Of a stretch of 41,388 bases of DNA, positions 1 to 8,794 are shown in pieces. Below the pieces are notes generated by a model. The model did no database searches. It saw only the letters and a list, made by a program, of their open reading frames with translations, and was not told the DNA's origin. Made by a program: the position numbers and the translations under genes. Each line of letters starts with the position of its first letter. Positions within the stretch are counted from its first letter, which is position 1. The stretch is from Flavobacteriales bacterium (lineage in GTDB: Bacteria > Bacteroidota > Bacteroidia > Flavobacteriales_D > Crocinitomicaceae), in assembly GCA_947491305.1 (NCBI GenBank), contig CANLIL010000021.1, positions 1-41,388 on the forward strand. Reading direction: 5' to 3'.

Positions 1-1001
1 ATGTAATTAATTGGATAGGATACGCGTGTGTTTTCTGTAATTGAACCATCTGTGTAATCCGGTTCTGAAGATTCACCTTTGAAGCCTATGTTTTCTAAAA
101 TCGCACCAAATTTAATCGCATCATAGATTTGAGGTTCTTTTTCACGTGATAAATCGATTGTTTTAGCGTAACATCCACCTTCAAAATTGAATACTGTTTT
201 GTCTGCCCAACCGTGTTCATCATCTCCAATCAAACGTCTGTTTTCATCTGATGATAAAGTCGTTTTACCAGTACCTGAAAGTCCGAAGAATACAGCTGTA
301 TCATGCTCTTCGTTTCCGATATTAGCAGAACAATGCATCGATAACACATTTTTCTCATGTGGTAAAATGTAATTTAAAACAGAGAAAATACCTTTTTTAA
401 TTTCACCAGTGTAACCAGTTCCACCAATTAAAATCATTTTCTTCGTGAAGTTTAAAATGGCAAAATTATGTTGACGTGTTCCATCAATTGCAGGATCAGC
501 CATGAAACCTGGCGCACATACAATGTGCCAATCTGGAAGGAAAGTGGTAATCTCTTCTTCTGTAGGACGTAAAAACATGTTATAAGCAAACATATTTGAC
601 CAAGAAAATTCTGTAACAACTCTAATGTTTAGTTTGAAATCAGTATCAGCGCAAGCATATGCGTCCCTAACATACACATCTTTCCCATTTAAGTATGCTT
701 TCATTCGGTTGTACAAAGCATCAAATTTTTCAGGTGTAAATTTAATATTAACATCACCCCACCAAACAGAATTTTCTGTTTTTTCATCACATACAACAAA
801 TCTATCTTTTGGAGATCGACCGGTGAATTCACCTGTTTCGATTGCTAAAGCACCTGTGTTTGTTAAAACACCTTGTCCGTTTAAGATAGTGTCTTCTACT
901 AATTCAGCAGGTGATAAATTCCAAAATTGATTTCCAAGATTTTTTAATCCAATTGACTCATTTAGATCGGTATTTTTACCGTGATTTCCAAATATGTTCA
1001 T
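1..1001 (-). CDS. pckA: Phosphoenolpyruvate carboxykinase (ATP), C-terminus cut by window edge
   Basis: Converts oxaloacetate plus ATP to phosphoenolpyruvate, CO2 and ADP, the entry step of gluconeogenesis, in the cytoplasm. Reading from the ATG at 1001 the protein starts MNIFGNHGKN. It shows the substrate-loop motif GRSPKDRFVV (residues 61-70) and the kinase P-loop GLSGTGKTTLS near residues 240-250, preceded by NIGNEEHDTAVFF. About 333 codons are present; the family is usually about 530 residues, so roughly the last third lies beyond position 1. The frame is intact. The nearest gene, elbB-like, lies 255 bp upstream on the same strand, so pckA probably has its own promoter. A loose TAATTTTA box lies at 1039-1046 on the minus strand. 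The identification is firm because both motifs belong to the ATP-dependent enzyme. Confidence 0.96.
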   Translation of the reverse strand, partial: MNIFGNHGKNTDLNESIGLKNLGNQFWNLSPAELVEDTILNGQGVLTNTGALAIETGEFTGRSPKDRFVVCDEKTENSVWWGDVNIKFTPEKFDALYNRMKAYLNGKDVYVRDAYACADTDFKLNIRVVTEFSWSNMFAYNMFLRPTEEEITTFLPDWHIVCAPGFMADPAIDGTRQHNFAILNFTKKMILIGGTGYTGEIKKGIFSVLNYILPHEKNVLSMHCSANIGNEEHDTAVFFGLSGTGKTTLSSDENRRLIGDDEHGWADKTVFNFEGGCYAKTIDLSREKEPQIYDAIKFGAILENIGFKGESSEPDYTDGSITENTRVSYPINY

Positions 1002-1155
1002 ATATAATAAATTGAAGCTTTCGCTGAGTTTTGAGGTGTAAAATTAAAGGAACTTTTTATATTTTTTGGAATAAAAACGATAAAATTTCAAACATTTTTT
1101 GGTTAACTGTTGAAAACTAAAAGCAGTATAAATAAAGGATTATTGAGAAACTTTT

Positions 1156-1172
1156 AGTGTCAATTTGACGCT
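1156..1172. repeat. Short inverted repeat upstream of pckA
   Basis: The 17-base sequence AGTGTCAATTTGACGCT is an almost perfect palindrome: eight pairs around a central base, one of them G-T. It lies about 155 bp upstream of the pckA start and 85 bp downstream of the elbB-like gene. It has no T-tract, so it is not an obvious intrinsic terminator. It could be an operator or chance. Confidence 0.3.
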
Positions 1173-1256
1173 TAGTCTATTCATAAAGGATTAACAGATA
1201 TTTAATAAATGAAATGTATTTTCTTTAGATTATTAATCTGCTTTTTTAGAATTAAT

Positions 1257-1946
1257 TTAAATTACAGTTTTTAATTGTTCGAACGCCAATTGAATGTTTT
1301 CATGTATCGTTTTTATGGACACCTCTTGCATATAGCATGGAGCTGAAATGATGTTTAAGTTGGCGTCAAATTCAATTTCATGTGTTGTCTTCATATTTGT
1401 TGATGCCCCTGTTTGCTTCAGACCTTTTGAAAAATCTTCAATCGAGTAGGGTGATGCTTGTTCACTTGAACCGATCGTTAATATTGGGTGTAAATTACTG
1501 TCTTCTAATGCTTTCGCAACCACTATAGGACTCACACACAACGCAACAATTGGTTTCCCAATATTTACCATGTTTACGATCAATAATTTTATTTTAGGAT
1601 GTATTGATCCTGTTGCTCCTTCAAATGCCCAATTGGTAAAGTTTTTAGCATTTCCAAAACCGCCAGGCAAAACCAATGCATCTAAATCAGCTGGTATAAT
1701 TGAAGAAATATCTTGAATGTTTCCTCTCGCGATGCGAGCAGCTTCAACCAACATATTTCGGTCTTCCGGCATTGTTTCACCTGTTAAATGATTAATGGTA
1801 TGGAATTGATTTTCATTTAAAGCAATGCAAACTGCTTCAGCGCCCATTTGATCTATTTCTAATAAGGTCAAAACTGCTTCTTGAATTTCAGCGCCATCGT
1901 ACACGCCACAACCTGAAAGTAGGACTCCAATTTTTTTCTTTTCCAT
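1257..1946 (-). CDS. elbB: ElbB-like DJ-1/PfpI (class I glutamine amidotransferase-fold) protein
   Basis: A cytoplasmic DJ-1/PfpI-fold protein of the ElbB type, a family named for isoprenoid-biosynthesis effects and reported to have glyoxalase activity; the physiological substrate is unsettled. The N-terminus MEKKKIGVLLSGCGVYDGAE has the family's GCGVYDG element. The nucleophile-elbow cysteine is in VALCVSPIVVAK, and LVLPGGFGNAKN is the preceding glycine-rich loop. I choose the ATG at 1946 (229 residues). A longer frame from 1979 would add eleven atypical residues and would begin inside the 26-bp palindrome at 1964-1989. It follows uvrB on the same strand with 55 bp between stop and start, so co-transcription is possible, with the palindrome in between. 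The family call is firm; the exact function is not. Confidence 0.88.
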   Translation of the reverse strand: MEKKKIGVLLSGCGVYDGAEIQEAVLTLLEIDQMGAEAVCIALNENQFHTINHLTGETMPEDRNMLVEAARIARGNIQDISSIIPADLDALVLPGGFGNAKNFTNWAFEGATGSIHPKIKLLIVNMVNIGKPIVALCVSPIVVAKALEDSNLHPILTIGSSEQASPYSIEDFSKGLKQTGASTNMKTTHEIEFDANLNIISAPCYMQEVSIKTIHENIQLAFEQLKTVI

Positions 1947-1963
1947 GTGAATTTTTTTATTTT

Positions 1964-1989
1964 CTTTACAATATTGCAATGTTGTAAAG
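1964..1989. repeat. 26-bp near-palindrome, copy 1
   Basis: Left half CTTTACAATATTG (1964-1976) and right half CAATGTTGTAAAG (1977-1989) form an inverted repeat with a single mismatched position per arm (T opposite G). It lies between the uvrB stop and the elbB-like start. Copies occur at 12740-12765 (same orientation) and 29406-29431 (opposite orientation). No T-tract follows on either strand. Confidence 0.85.
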
Positions 1990-2001
1990 TTATTTAATCG
2001 A

Positions 2002-4029
2002 TTAATTTAAGGTTTTTCGTTTTGCTTCTAAACCAAATAATTCATCTCTCAAACGAGCAGCTTCTATAAAGTCTAACTCTTTTGCTGCTTTTTCCATTTG
2101 TTTGCGGGTGAATTTGATTGACTTATCCAATTCATCTGCCGACATATAATTCAATATTGGATCCGCTGCAATAGCTGTTGGATGATTGTTTTCATAAACC
2201 AATGCGCGTGTAGCTGGATCACCATCCGCAACTTTGGTGGACTCCATTATTTTTTCTTTCGATTTATTCAATGCAGTTGGAACTAAGCCATGTTCTTCGT
2301 TGTACTGTATTTGTAATGCTCTTCTTCTTGCTGTTTCATTAATAGTTTTCTGCATTGAGTTGGTCATTTTATCTGCATACATTAAAACCGTTCCGTTTAT
2401 ATTTCGAGCTGCACGACCTACAGTTTGCACCAAAGAACGCTCGTTTCGTAAAAAACCTTCTTTATCGGCATCAATGATTGCAACTAATGACACTTCAGGT
2501 AAATCAAGGCCTTCACGCAATAAGTTTACACCAATTAACACATCAAAGGTTCCCAATCGCAATTGTCGCAAAATTTCTACGCGTTCAATGGTATCGATAT
2601 CACTGTGAATGTATCGACAAAGGATTCCTAAACGGTCTAAATATTTCTGTAATTCCTCAGCCATTCGCTTGGTCAAGGTTGTGACTAAGGTACGTTCTTC
2701 TAAAGCAATACGCTTATGAATTTCTTCAATTAAATTATCTATTTGATTGAGACTTGGTCGAACTTCAATGATTGGATCCAATAATCCTGTTGGACGAATT
2801 ACTTGTTCAACTAAAATTCCTTCTGATTTTTCTATTTCATAATCTGCAGGAGTTGCAGATACATAAATTGCTTGTTGAATAATCGTTTCAAATTCCTCAA
2901 ACTTTAAGGGTCGGTTATCAATAGCTGCTTGCAAACGAAAGCCATAATCAATTAAATTAATTTTTCTTGCTCTGTCGCCACCATACATGCCTCGAATTTG
3001 AGGTAGTGTTACATGACTTTCATCCACAATCATTAAATAATCCTTTGGAAAATAATCCAATAAGCAGAACGGTCGTTCGCCGGGTTGACGTTGGTCAAAA
3101 TACCTTGAGTAATTTTCAATTCCTGAGCAATAGCCCAATTCACGAATCATTTCAAGGTCGTAGTTTACCCGTTCTTCCAATCGTTTCGCTTCTTCCAATT
3201 TTCCTTCTTTTCGAAAGTTTTCTACTTGAACAACCATGTCTTCGCCGATCATATCAACAGCTTTTCGAGTTGTTTCAGGACTCGAAACGAAAATATTTGC
3301 AGGATAAATATTAATTTCTAAATAGGAATCTATTCGGTTATTTGTTTCTGGGTCAATCGAAGAAATCGTTTCAACTTCATCCCCCCAAAACTCAATACGA
3401 ATGGCGTAATCAGTGTACGCTAAAAAAATATCAACCGTATCACCCGTTACACGAAAAGTACCACGTTTAAATTCGTTTCCTGCACGTGCATATTGATTTT
3501 CAACTAGTTTATAAAGAAATTTATTTCGAGAAACAGATTCACCTACTTTCAAATAGACAATACTGTTTTCAAATTCATTTGGATTTCCAATACCATAAAT
3601 ACACGAAACAGAGGCAACAACAATGACATCTTTACGACCTGAAAGTAGCGCTGAAGTTGCAGATAAACGCAATTTTTCAATTTCTTCATTGATCTGTAAA
3701 TCCTTTTCAATATAAGTTCCAGTGACGGGTAAATAAGCTTCTGGCTGGTAATAATCATAATATGAAACAAAATATTCCACTGAATTATTAGGAAAAAATT
3801 GCTTGAATTCGCCATACAATTGAGCCGCTAATGTTTTGTTGTGTGAGAGAATTAATGCAGGTCGGTTTACTTCTTGAATCACATTTGCAATCGTAAAAGT
3901 TTTACCACTTCCAGTTACTCCTAATAGCGTTTGATGTGCACAATTATCATTCAAACCAGCGACCAATTGGCGGATTGCTTCAGGTTGATCTCCTGTTGGT
4001 TGGTAGTCTGAAACTAATTGAAAATCCAT
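2002..4029 (-). CDS. uvrB: UvrABC excinuclease subunit B
   Basis: The DNA-damage verification helicase of nucleotide excision repair; it is loaded by UvrA and recruits UvrC. The 675 residues match the normal length. The N-terminus FQLVSDYQPTGDQPEAI carries the Q-motif; Walker A is GVTGSGKTFT (about residues 38-47); the damage-probing beta-hairpin region contains YYDYYQPEAYLP; the helicase motif DESHVTLPQ is near residue 338; helicase motif VI includes QTVGRAARN; the C-terminal UVR domain (about 630-670) contains the ELDFIEAARLRDE helix that contacts UvrC. The frame is complete. The ATG at 4029 is the only sensible start. It is transcribed divergently from the TerC gene, with 118 bp between them holding a -7 box for each direction. 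Confidence 0.98.
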   Translation of the reverse strand: MDFQLVSDYQPTGDQPEAIRQLVAGLNDNCAHQTLLGVTGSGKTFTIANVIQEVNRPALILSHNKTLAAQLYGEFKQFFPNNSVEYFVSYYDYYQPEAYLPVTGTYIEKDLQINEEIEKLRLSATSALLSGRKDVIVVASVSCIYGIGNPNEFENSIVYLKVGESVSRNKFLYKLVENQYARAGNEFKRGTFRVTGDTVDIFLAYTDYAIRIEFWGDEVETISSIDPETNNRIDSYLEINIYPANIFVSSPETTRKAVDMIGEDMVVQVENFRKEGKLEEAKRLEERVNYDLEMIRELGYCSGIENYSRYFDQRQPGERPFCLLDYFPKDYLMIVDESHVTLPQIRGMYGGDRARKINLIDYGFRLQAAIDNRPLKFEEFETIIQQAIYVSATPADYEIEKSEGILVEQVIRPTGLLDPIIEVRPSLNQIDNLIEEIHKRIALEERTLVTTLTKRMAEELQKYLDRLGILCRYIHSDIDTIERVEILRQLRLGTFDVLIGVNLLREGLDLPEVSLVAIIDADKEGFLRNERSLVQTVGRAARNINGTVLMYADKMTNSMQKTINETARRRALQIQYNEEHGLVPTALNKSKEKIMESTKVADGDPATRALVYENNHPTAIAADPILNYMSADELDKSIKFTRKQMEKAAKELDFIEAARLRDELFGLEAKRKTLN

Positions 4030-4043
4030 TTGTCTGCTTTTTA

Positions 4044-4051
4044 CAAAAATA
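4044..4051 (-). promoter_or_regulatory. Putative Bacteroidota -7 box for uvrB
   Basis: TATTTTTG on the minus strand fits the TAnnTTTG consensus and lies 14 bases before the uvrB ATG. No well-spaced -33 TTTG is evident, so support rests on the box and its position. Confidence 0.5.
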
Positions 4052-4116
4052 AGTAAAAAATAGAACCAATATAAGGCTTTCCATCTGTTAAAATGAAAAA
4101 TATTCCGATAAAAAGT

Positions 4117-4124
4117 TATCTTTG
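4117..4124 (+). promoter_or_regulatory. Putative Bacteroidota -7 box for the TerC gene
   Basis: TATCTTTG matches TAnnTTTG exactly and ends 23 bases before the ATG at 4148, inside the divergent uvrB/terC intergenic region. The -33 element is not clear. Confidence 0.6.
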
Positions 4125-4147
4125 TTATTCAATAAAAAGAGCGATAA

Positions 4148-4906
4148 ATGTTAGATCAGTGGAATAGTTTTATAGATATTTTTAGTCATCACCCGTTAAA
4201 CGGCCTATTTTTAATTTTAGGAATTATTTTACTCGAAGTAATTTTGTCTTTTGATAATGCAGCTGTTCTCGCAACAATGGTGAAAGATTTATCCCCTGAA
4301 AATCAATCAAAAGCATTGCGTTACGGAATTCTTGGCGCTTATATTTTTAGAGGTGTTGCTTTGTTGTTAGTGGAGCAAATTCTTCAAATTTGGTGGCTAA
4401 AACCAATTGGAGGCTTGTATTTAATTTGGATGAGTTTACAACATTTTTATTTTAGTGCATCCAATACAGCTGAAACAGAAGTGAAAGAAACCAAAAAGAG
4501 CTTTTTGTACAAATATACGGTTGGAATTTTAGGTGTTTTTTGGTCCACAGTTTTAGCAGTAGAATTTATGGACATTGTTTTTTCTATCGATAATATTTTT
4601 GCAGTTGTGGCGTATTCTGATAATATTATTTTGATTTGTATCGGTGTGTTTATTGGGATTCTTGCCATGCGATATGTAGCCAAATACTTTGTTGTATTAA
4701 TGGAAAAATACCCTTTTTTAGAAAAGTCAGCATTTATAGTAATTGCTATTTTGGGTGTTAAATTGTGTTTTTCTGTTTTAGTTCATTTCGATCACACAGA
4801 TTTTGCTTGGATTGAGTCAGAATCATTTGATTTATTCATCTCAATTTTAACATTAATGATTTTTGTTTTACCAATCATAGCGGTGAAATTCTTCAAAAAG
4901 GATTGA
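4148..4906 (+). CDS. TerC-family integral membrane protein
   Basis: A polytopic inner-membrane protein of the TerC family. Some members are linked to tellurite resistance, manganese export (Alx-type) or metal loading of secreted proteins; which applies here cannot be told from sequence. The 252 residues contain about seven hydrophobic segments and the diagnostic acidic membrane motif twice: LLEVILSFDNAAVLA (about residues 28-42) and VEFMDIVFSIDNIFAV (about 139-154). This two-fold pattern carries the conserved E and DN residues thought to bind metal. It is transcribed alone: a -7 box lies upstream, uvrB is divergent, and the downstream gene is convergent with a hairpin terminator between. The family call is firm; the substrate is unknown. 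Confidence 0.9.
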   Translation: MLDQWNSFIDIFSHHPLNGLFLILGIILLEVILSFDNAAVLATMVKDLSPENQSKALRYGILGAYIFRGVALLLVEQILQIWWLKPIGGLYLIWMSLQHFYFSASNTAETEVKETKKSFLYKYTVGILGVFWSTVLAVEFMDIVFSIDNIFAVVAYSDNIILICIGVFIGILAMRYVAKYFVVLMEKYPFLEKSAFIVIAILGVKLCFSVLVHFDHTDFAWIESESFDLFISILTLMIFVLPIIAVKFFKKD

Positions 4907-5082
4907 TGTTCTTTTAAAAATTTTCGATCAAAACAATGATATCTTCGTTCACACGTATTTAATGTTCATTTAAGTAATTATACTCAATCTTAAGTCGTAC
5001 ATTTAATTCGGTTTTATAGGGTAAATTAAATTTTCATCCTAACAGGTAATTTTCACGTTTGAAAATGAATGTAAAAAAGTTG

Positions 5083-5120
5083 AAAAAGGTAGCAATTGTT
5101 GTTTATTGCTACCTTTTTTT
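5083..5120 (-). terminator. Intrinsic terminator at the MORN gene end (possibly bidirectional)
   Basis: AAAAAGGTAGCAAT (5083-5096) pairs perfectly with ATTGCTACCTTTTT (5105-5118) around an 8-base loop, giving a 9-bp core stem plus A/T tracts usable on both strands. The hairpin abuts the stop codon of the minus-strand MORN gene. It is about 180 bp past the TerC stop, so it may also end that transcript. The 4907-5082 stretch shows nothing else. Confidence 0.88.
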
Positions 5121-7338
5121 ATTCCCATTGCATGTGATTAATTACTGGTTCAATACTCTGAACTTCCTCCCAAGTAAAAGCTTGATTTTCAAATTCAACA
5201 CTTTGATCCGGATAGATGAGCCAATTGATTGTTCTGTTGCCAATTGCATAGGTAGCTCTGAAAACACACGCATTAACACGCGAAATAGTTAAAGGATAAT
5301 ACACTTGTAAATTTTTATGGAAACTCTCCGTTTTTTTTGGAGAACTATAACTGTAACTAATCCAGCCTTTTTTTACATATTCTTGAATCGTTTTTTGCAA
5401 AAAGTATGGCGTGTAATAAGTTTTTAAGGTAACTTTTGCAGTGTAATTGTTGTAATATTCTTCCCATTTAGTTGGTAAATCCCAATGCTGCTCGTTGAAT
5501 AAGTTTAGTAATTTTTTCACTTCAACATTAGTGGTGTCTTTTTTCAATAAACCTGCAAAGGTGAATACATGTAAATTCAAATACAAGGTAGGATAATAGG
5601 AGATTGAATTCGCATATGGAAATTGAATTTTCTTATTCCATTTCTCGTGAAAAATATAAAATAATTCAGCCAAACTGTCGATGCTTTTATTAGAAATGAT
5701 GGTTTTACTTGAATCTTGTTGATTCCATCGGCTCAATTGCTCATAGGCTAATTGGTAAAAGGTTTCTTGAATTGCTTTAGGTTGAGTGATAAAACTAACT
5801 TTCGCTTGTTTGACGGTTGATTTGTAATTTTTATCGATGCAACCTTCTACATAGTTTTGAGAAAAAATCAATTGATTAGCTTGTTTGAATTGTTGTGTTA
5901 ACCCATTTCGTATCCCATTGGTATAATGACTATTCACAAGCGTATTTCCCAAACTATCTAATTCAAGGTATTGTCCAACTAATAAGTTATTGTGTCGTAA
6001 AGACGATTTTTGTTTGATTCCATTACTATTGTAATATTCTTCGATACGTTCGTTGTTTTTGTCTTGAATAACTTTTTTCAGATTGGCATTATCGTAATAG
6101 GTTAATTGCTCAAAATTAGCGTATTCATTTCCAGTTGTTTTAGTTACTTGTTCCAATATCACGCCTTTTTCATTCCATTCTTTTCTGCAAAATTGTTCTT
6201 TATCTACTAACTTTTTGTTGGTTGTTAATTTCGCAATTTGCCCATTTTCATAAAATTCAATGTAAGTGGTATCGCTTTTAGCTGTTCGATTGTGGATTAG
6301 TTGAAGTTGACCAGAAGGAAACCATTTTTTTTCATTTCCTGCCCTGAAATCTCCTTTGACAATTTCAAGTTCATGCATTAATCGACCTTGATTATCCCAT
6401 TCTTTTTGATAGCCATTTCCTTCGAAATCCATTACATCTTCTTGGATTTTTACTCCTTGATCATTCCAGTAAATTTCGTTCGGTTGAAAAGGATGATTGG
6501 AAGTAATGTCATAGGTACGTTCGTATTTTCTTTGACCATTGTCATGCCATCCTTTCCACATTCCAGCTTTCATGTTTTGCGAATAATGTTGCTCTTCGAA
6601 AATCTTTCCATAATAATTGTAACCTATCCAAACACTGTCCTGATGACCATCTTTGTAAAAACCAGTTTGGGTTAACTTACCTTCGTCGGAGTAGCGTTCA
6701 AAAGGTCCGTCTTTGGAATAACCATCTGTATCATACAAAACGAGTTTATGGCGAATGCGTTCTTGTAATTTCCCGTTTTCAAAGAACGTCAAGGATTCGC
6801 CAAAAGGAACTTGTAAATACGTATAACCTTCTTCATCAACCGTATGTGGTGGGTAGTCTTTTTCATCATAAATAGAATTTAATTCGGATTTCTTGACGAA
6901 AGCATAAGTGTTGGCAAAGCGTTTTTTACCGTTTAAATGGAAATCTATTTGTTGGTGACATCTTCGTCCCGTTTTGTCGAAGAAAAAGATGGATTGTTGT
7001 TGTAAATTTCCATTTTCCCAATAAATAGTCATTTCACAGATAATAGAATCTTTCTTTCCGTTGTAAAAAACTGTTTTTATCCGTGGTCTAAAATCGTAAT
7101 AGTTGAGAATTTCTTCTTGAATTTTGCCATTTTTAAAAACGCGTTTTTCGTAGATTCTACCATTTGAAAGTGTTTGACAAACGCCTTCTTTTTTCGTTTT
7201 TAAATCATCTTCAAAATACGTTGAAAACAAGTAATGTCCACCCGTTTTATTATGGTGTTTAAATTCACATCGTTCTTGAGCCTTTCCTAAAACGAACATG
7301 CTACAAAAGAACCCTAAAACAACTATTTTTACATTCAT
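5119..7338 (-). CDS. Secreted MORN-repeat (YwqK-like) protein, 739 aa
   Basis: An exported protein of unknown function. The start at 7338 gives MNVKIVVLGFFCSMFVLGKAQ, a good type I signal peptide ending in KAQ. Upstream in-frame extension would run over the -7 box at 7355-7362. The body (about residues 25-480) is a run of 20-25-residue repeats of the MORN_2/YwqK type, for example ENGKLQERIRH, YSDEGKLTQTGFYKDG, GMWKGWHDNGQRKYER, SGQLQLIHNRT and FYENGQIAKL. The last 200 residues (PTLYLNLHVFTFAGLL ... INHMQWE) are non-repetitive and unrecognised. Database names of the kind 'toxin-antitoxin system YwqK family antitoxin' are not supported here: no toxin gene is adjacent. It is flanked by divergent cystathionine beta-synthase and ends at a strong terminator, so it is probably monocistronic. 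Confidence 0.8.
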   Translation of the reverse strand: MNVKIVVLGFFCSMFVLGKAQERCEFKHHNKTGGHYLFSTYFEDDLKTKKEGVCQTLSNGRIYEKRVFKNGKIQEEILNYYDFRPRIKTVFYNGKKDSIICEMTIYWENGNLQQQSIFFFDKTGRRCHQQIDFHLNGKKRFANTYAFVKKSELNSIYDEKDYPPHTVDEEGYTYLQVPFGESLTFFENGKLQERIRHKLVLYDTDGYSKDGPFERYSDEGKLTQTGFYKDGHQDSVWIGYNYYGKIFEEQHYSQNMKAGMWKGWHDNGQRKYERTYDITSNHPFQPNEIYWNDQGVKIQEDVMDFEGNGYQKEWDNQGRLMHELEIVKGDFRAGNEKKWFPSGQLQLIHNRTAKSDTTYIEFYENGQIAKLTTNKKLVDKEQFCRKEWNEKGVILEQVTKTTGNEYANFEQLTYYDNANLKKVIQDKNNERIEEYYNSNGIKQKSSLRHNNLLVGQYLELDSLGNTLVNSHYTNGIRNGLTQQFKQANQLIFSQNYVEGCIDKNYKSTVKQAKVSFITQPKAIQETFYQLAYEQLSRWNQQDSSKTIISNKSIDSLAELFYIFHEKWNKKIQFPYANSISYYPTLYLNLHVFTFAGLLKKDTTNVEVKKLLNLFNEQHWDLPTKWEEYYNNYTAKVTLKTYYTPYFLQKTIQEYVKKGWISYSYSSPKKTESFHKNLQVYYPLTISRVNACVFRATYAIGNRTINWLIYPDQSVEFENQAFTWEEVQSIEPVINHMQWE

Positions 7339-7354
7339 ACAACTTGTGTTACAA

Positions 7355-7362
7355 CAAATGTA
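7355..7362 (-). promoter_or_regulatory. -7 box for the MORN gene
   Basis: TACATTTG on the minus strand matches TAnnTTTG, 16 bases before the ATG at 7338. It also rules against a start at 7365, which would lie upstream of this box. Confidence 0.6.
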
Positions 7363-7407
7363 CAAAAAGGTTCACTCATTTTTCGTTTCATTTCAAACAG
7401 ATAGCCT

Positions 7408-7415
7408 TATATTTG
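7408..7415 (+). promoter_or_regulatory. -7 box for cystathionine beta-synthase
   Basis: TATATTTG matches TAnnTTTG exactly and lies 17 bases before the ATG at 7433. It forms a divergent pair with the minus-strand box at 7355-7362. Confidence 0.65.
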
Positions 7416-7432
7416 TCCTCAAATAAAATACG

Positions 7433-8794
7433 ATGAAAATTTACAATAATATATTAGAAACGATTGGGAATACGCCTTTGGTTCGTTTGAATGTCATCAC
7501 AAAGGATGTGAAAGCGACTGTTTTAGCAAAAGTTGAAACAACCAACCCAGGGAATTCTGTGAAAGACCGAATGGCTGTTAAAATGATTGAAGATGCTGAA
7601 AAAGCAGGTTTAATTCAACCAGGAGGAACAATCATTGAAGGAACTTCAGGGAATACAGGAATGGGATTGGCGTTGGCGTGCATCATCAAAGGATATAAAT
7701 TGATTTGTGTGTTAAACGACAAACAATCGAAGGAGAAAATGGATATTTTAAGAGCTGTTGGAGCAGAAGTAGTTGTTTGTCCTACGGCTGTTGAACCAAC
7801 GGATCCACGATCTTACTACTCAGTTTCTCGAAGATTAGCTGAAGAAACACCGAATTCTTGGTATGTGAATCAATACGATAATTTATCCAATCGAATTGCA
7901 CATTACGAATCTACTGGACCTGAAATTTGGGAGCAAACAGGCGGTAAAATTACGCATTTCGTTGTTGGAGTAGGAACAGGTGGGACAATTTCTGGTGTTG
8001 GAAAATACTTGAAAGAAAAAAATCCAGCCATCAAAATTTGGGGAATTGACACGTATGGTTCTGTCTTTAAAAAATACAAGGAAACAGGAATTTTTGATGA
8101 AAACGAGATTTATCCATACATCACAGAAGGAATTGGAGAAGACATTTTACCGAAGAACGTAGATTTTGATATCATTGATTTATTTGAAAAAGTAACGGAT
8201 AAAGATGCAGCCGTTTACACCCGTAAAATTGCCCGTGAAGAAGGAATTTTTGTTGGAAATTCAGCTGGATCAGCAATTAAAGGGTTGTTGCAATTGAAAG
8301 ACCAATTGAAAGAAGACGATTTGGTTGTGGTTTTATTTCACGATCATGGAAGTCGTTACATTGGTAAAATTTTCAACGATGAGTGGATGCGTGAACGCGG
8401 ATTTTTAGATGAAGATTTTAAAACGGCAGGAGAATTGGTTGCACAACACAGAGATACACCATTAGTAAGTGTTTTTGCAGAAGAATTGGTATCGCATGCC
8501 ATCGCTAAAATGCGTAAGTTTTCAATTTCACAAATTCCAGTAATGAAAGACGGCGTTTTTGTTGGTTCAATTGATGATAGTAATGTTTACCAATTGTTGG
8601 TTGAGAATCCAAGTTTACGTGATGCGCCAATTTCTTCAATCATGGGAGCAGCTTATCCAGTGGTTAAAGAAGCGACGCATTTAGATGATTTGTGCAAACT
8701 AATTAATAAAAATACACCAGCTGTTTTGGTAGAAATGAATAATGGTAACTACCATATTGTTACACGTTACGATATCATTTCAGCAATGTCATAA
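7433..8794 (+). CDS. Cystathionine beta-synthase-type PLP enzyme with C-terminal CBS domains
   Basis: A PLP-dependent beta-replacement enzyme of the cysteine synthase/cystathionine beta-synthase superfamily, condensing serine or activated serine with a thiol such as homocysteine in the cytoplasm. The catalytic domain (residues 1-320) shows GNTPLVRL, the PLP lysine K44 in GNSVKDRMAV, the substrate loop EGTSGNTGMGLA and the phosphate-binding loop GVGTGGTISG. The C-terminal 110 residues (about 345-453) hold two CBS motifs (VSHAIAKMRKFSISQIPVM ... HIVTRYDIISAM), as in regulated CBS enzymes. There is no heme-binding N-terminal extension, so it is a bacterial heme-free type. At 453 residues it is complete. 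The stop codon is immediately followed by the next ATG, so the two genes are surely co-transcribed. Cysteine synthase activity cannot be excluded. Confidence 0.92.
   Translation: MKIYNNILETIGNTPLVRLNVITKDVKATVLAKVETTNPGNSVKDRMAVKMIEDAEKAGLIQPGGTIIEGTSGNTGMGLALACIIKGYKLICVLNDKQSKEKMDILRAVGAEVVVCPTAVEPTDPRSYYSVSRRLAEETPNSWYVNQYDNLSNRIAHYESTGPEIWEQTGGKITHFVVGVGTGGTISGVGKYLKEKNPAIKIWGIDTYGSVFKKYKETGIFDENEIYPYITEGIGEDILPKNVDFDIIDLFEKVTDKDAAVYTRKIAREEGIFVGNSAGSAIKGLLQLKDQLKEDDLVVVLFHDHGSRYIGKIFNDEWMRERGFLDEDFKTAGELVAQHRDTPLVSVFAEELVSHAIAKMRKFSISQIPVMKDGVFVGSIDDSNVYQLLVENPSLRDAPISSIMGAAYPVVKEATHLDDLCKLINKNTPAVLVEMNNGNYHIVTRYDIISAMS

Noticed and set aside
187-930. Plus-strand open frames over pckA
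   Set aside because: Antisense shadows of the phosphoenolpyruvate carboxykinase reading frame, which carries the motifs.
5059-5292. Plus-strand 77-residue frame beyond the TerC gene
   Set aside because: It runs through the terminator hairpin and is antisense to the MORN gene; no support for translation.
5119-7338. MORN protein as an antitoxin
   Set aside because: The YwqK antitoxin name is inherited from annotation; no toxin gene is adjacent, and the protein is exported.
7339-7365. Upstream TTG start for the 748-codon MORN frame
   Set aside because: It would start upstream of the -7 box at 7355-7362 and spoil the signal peptide.
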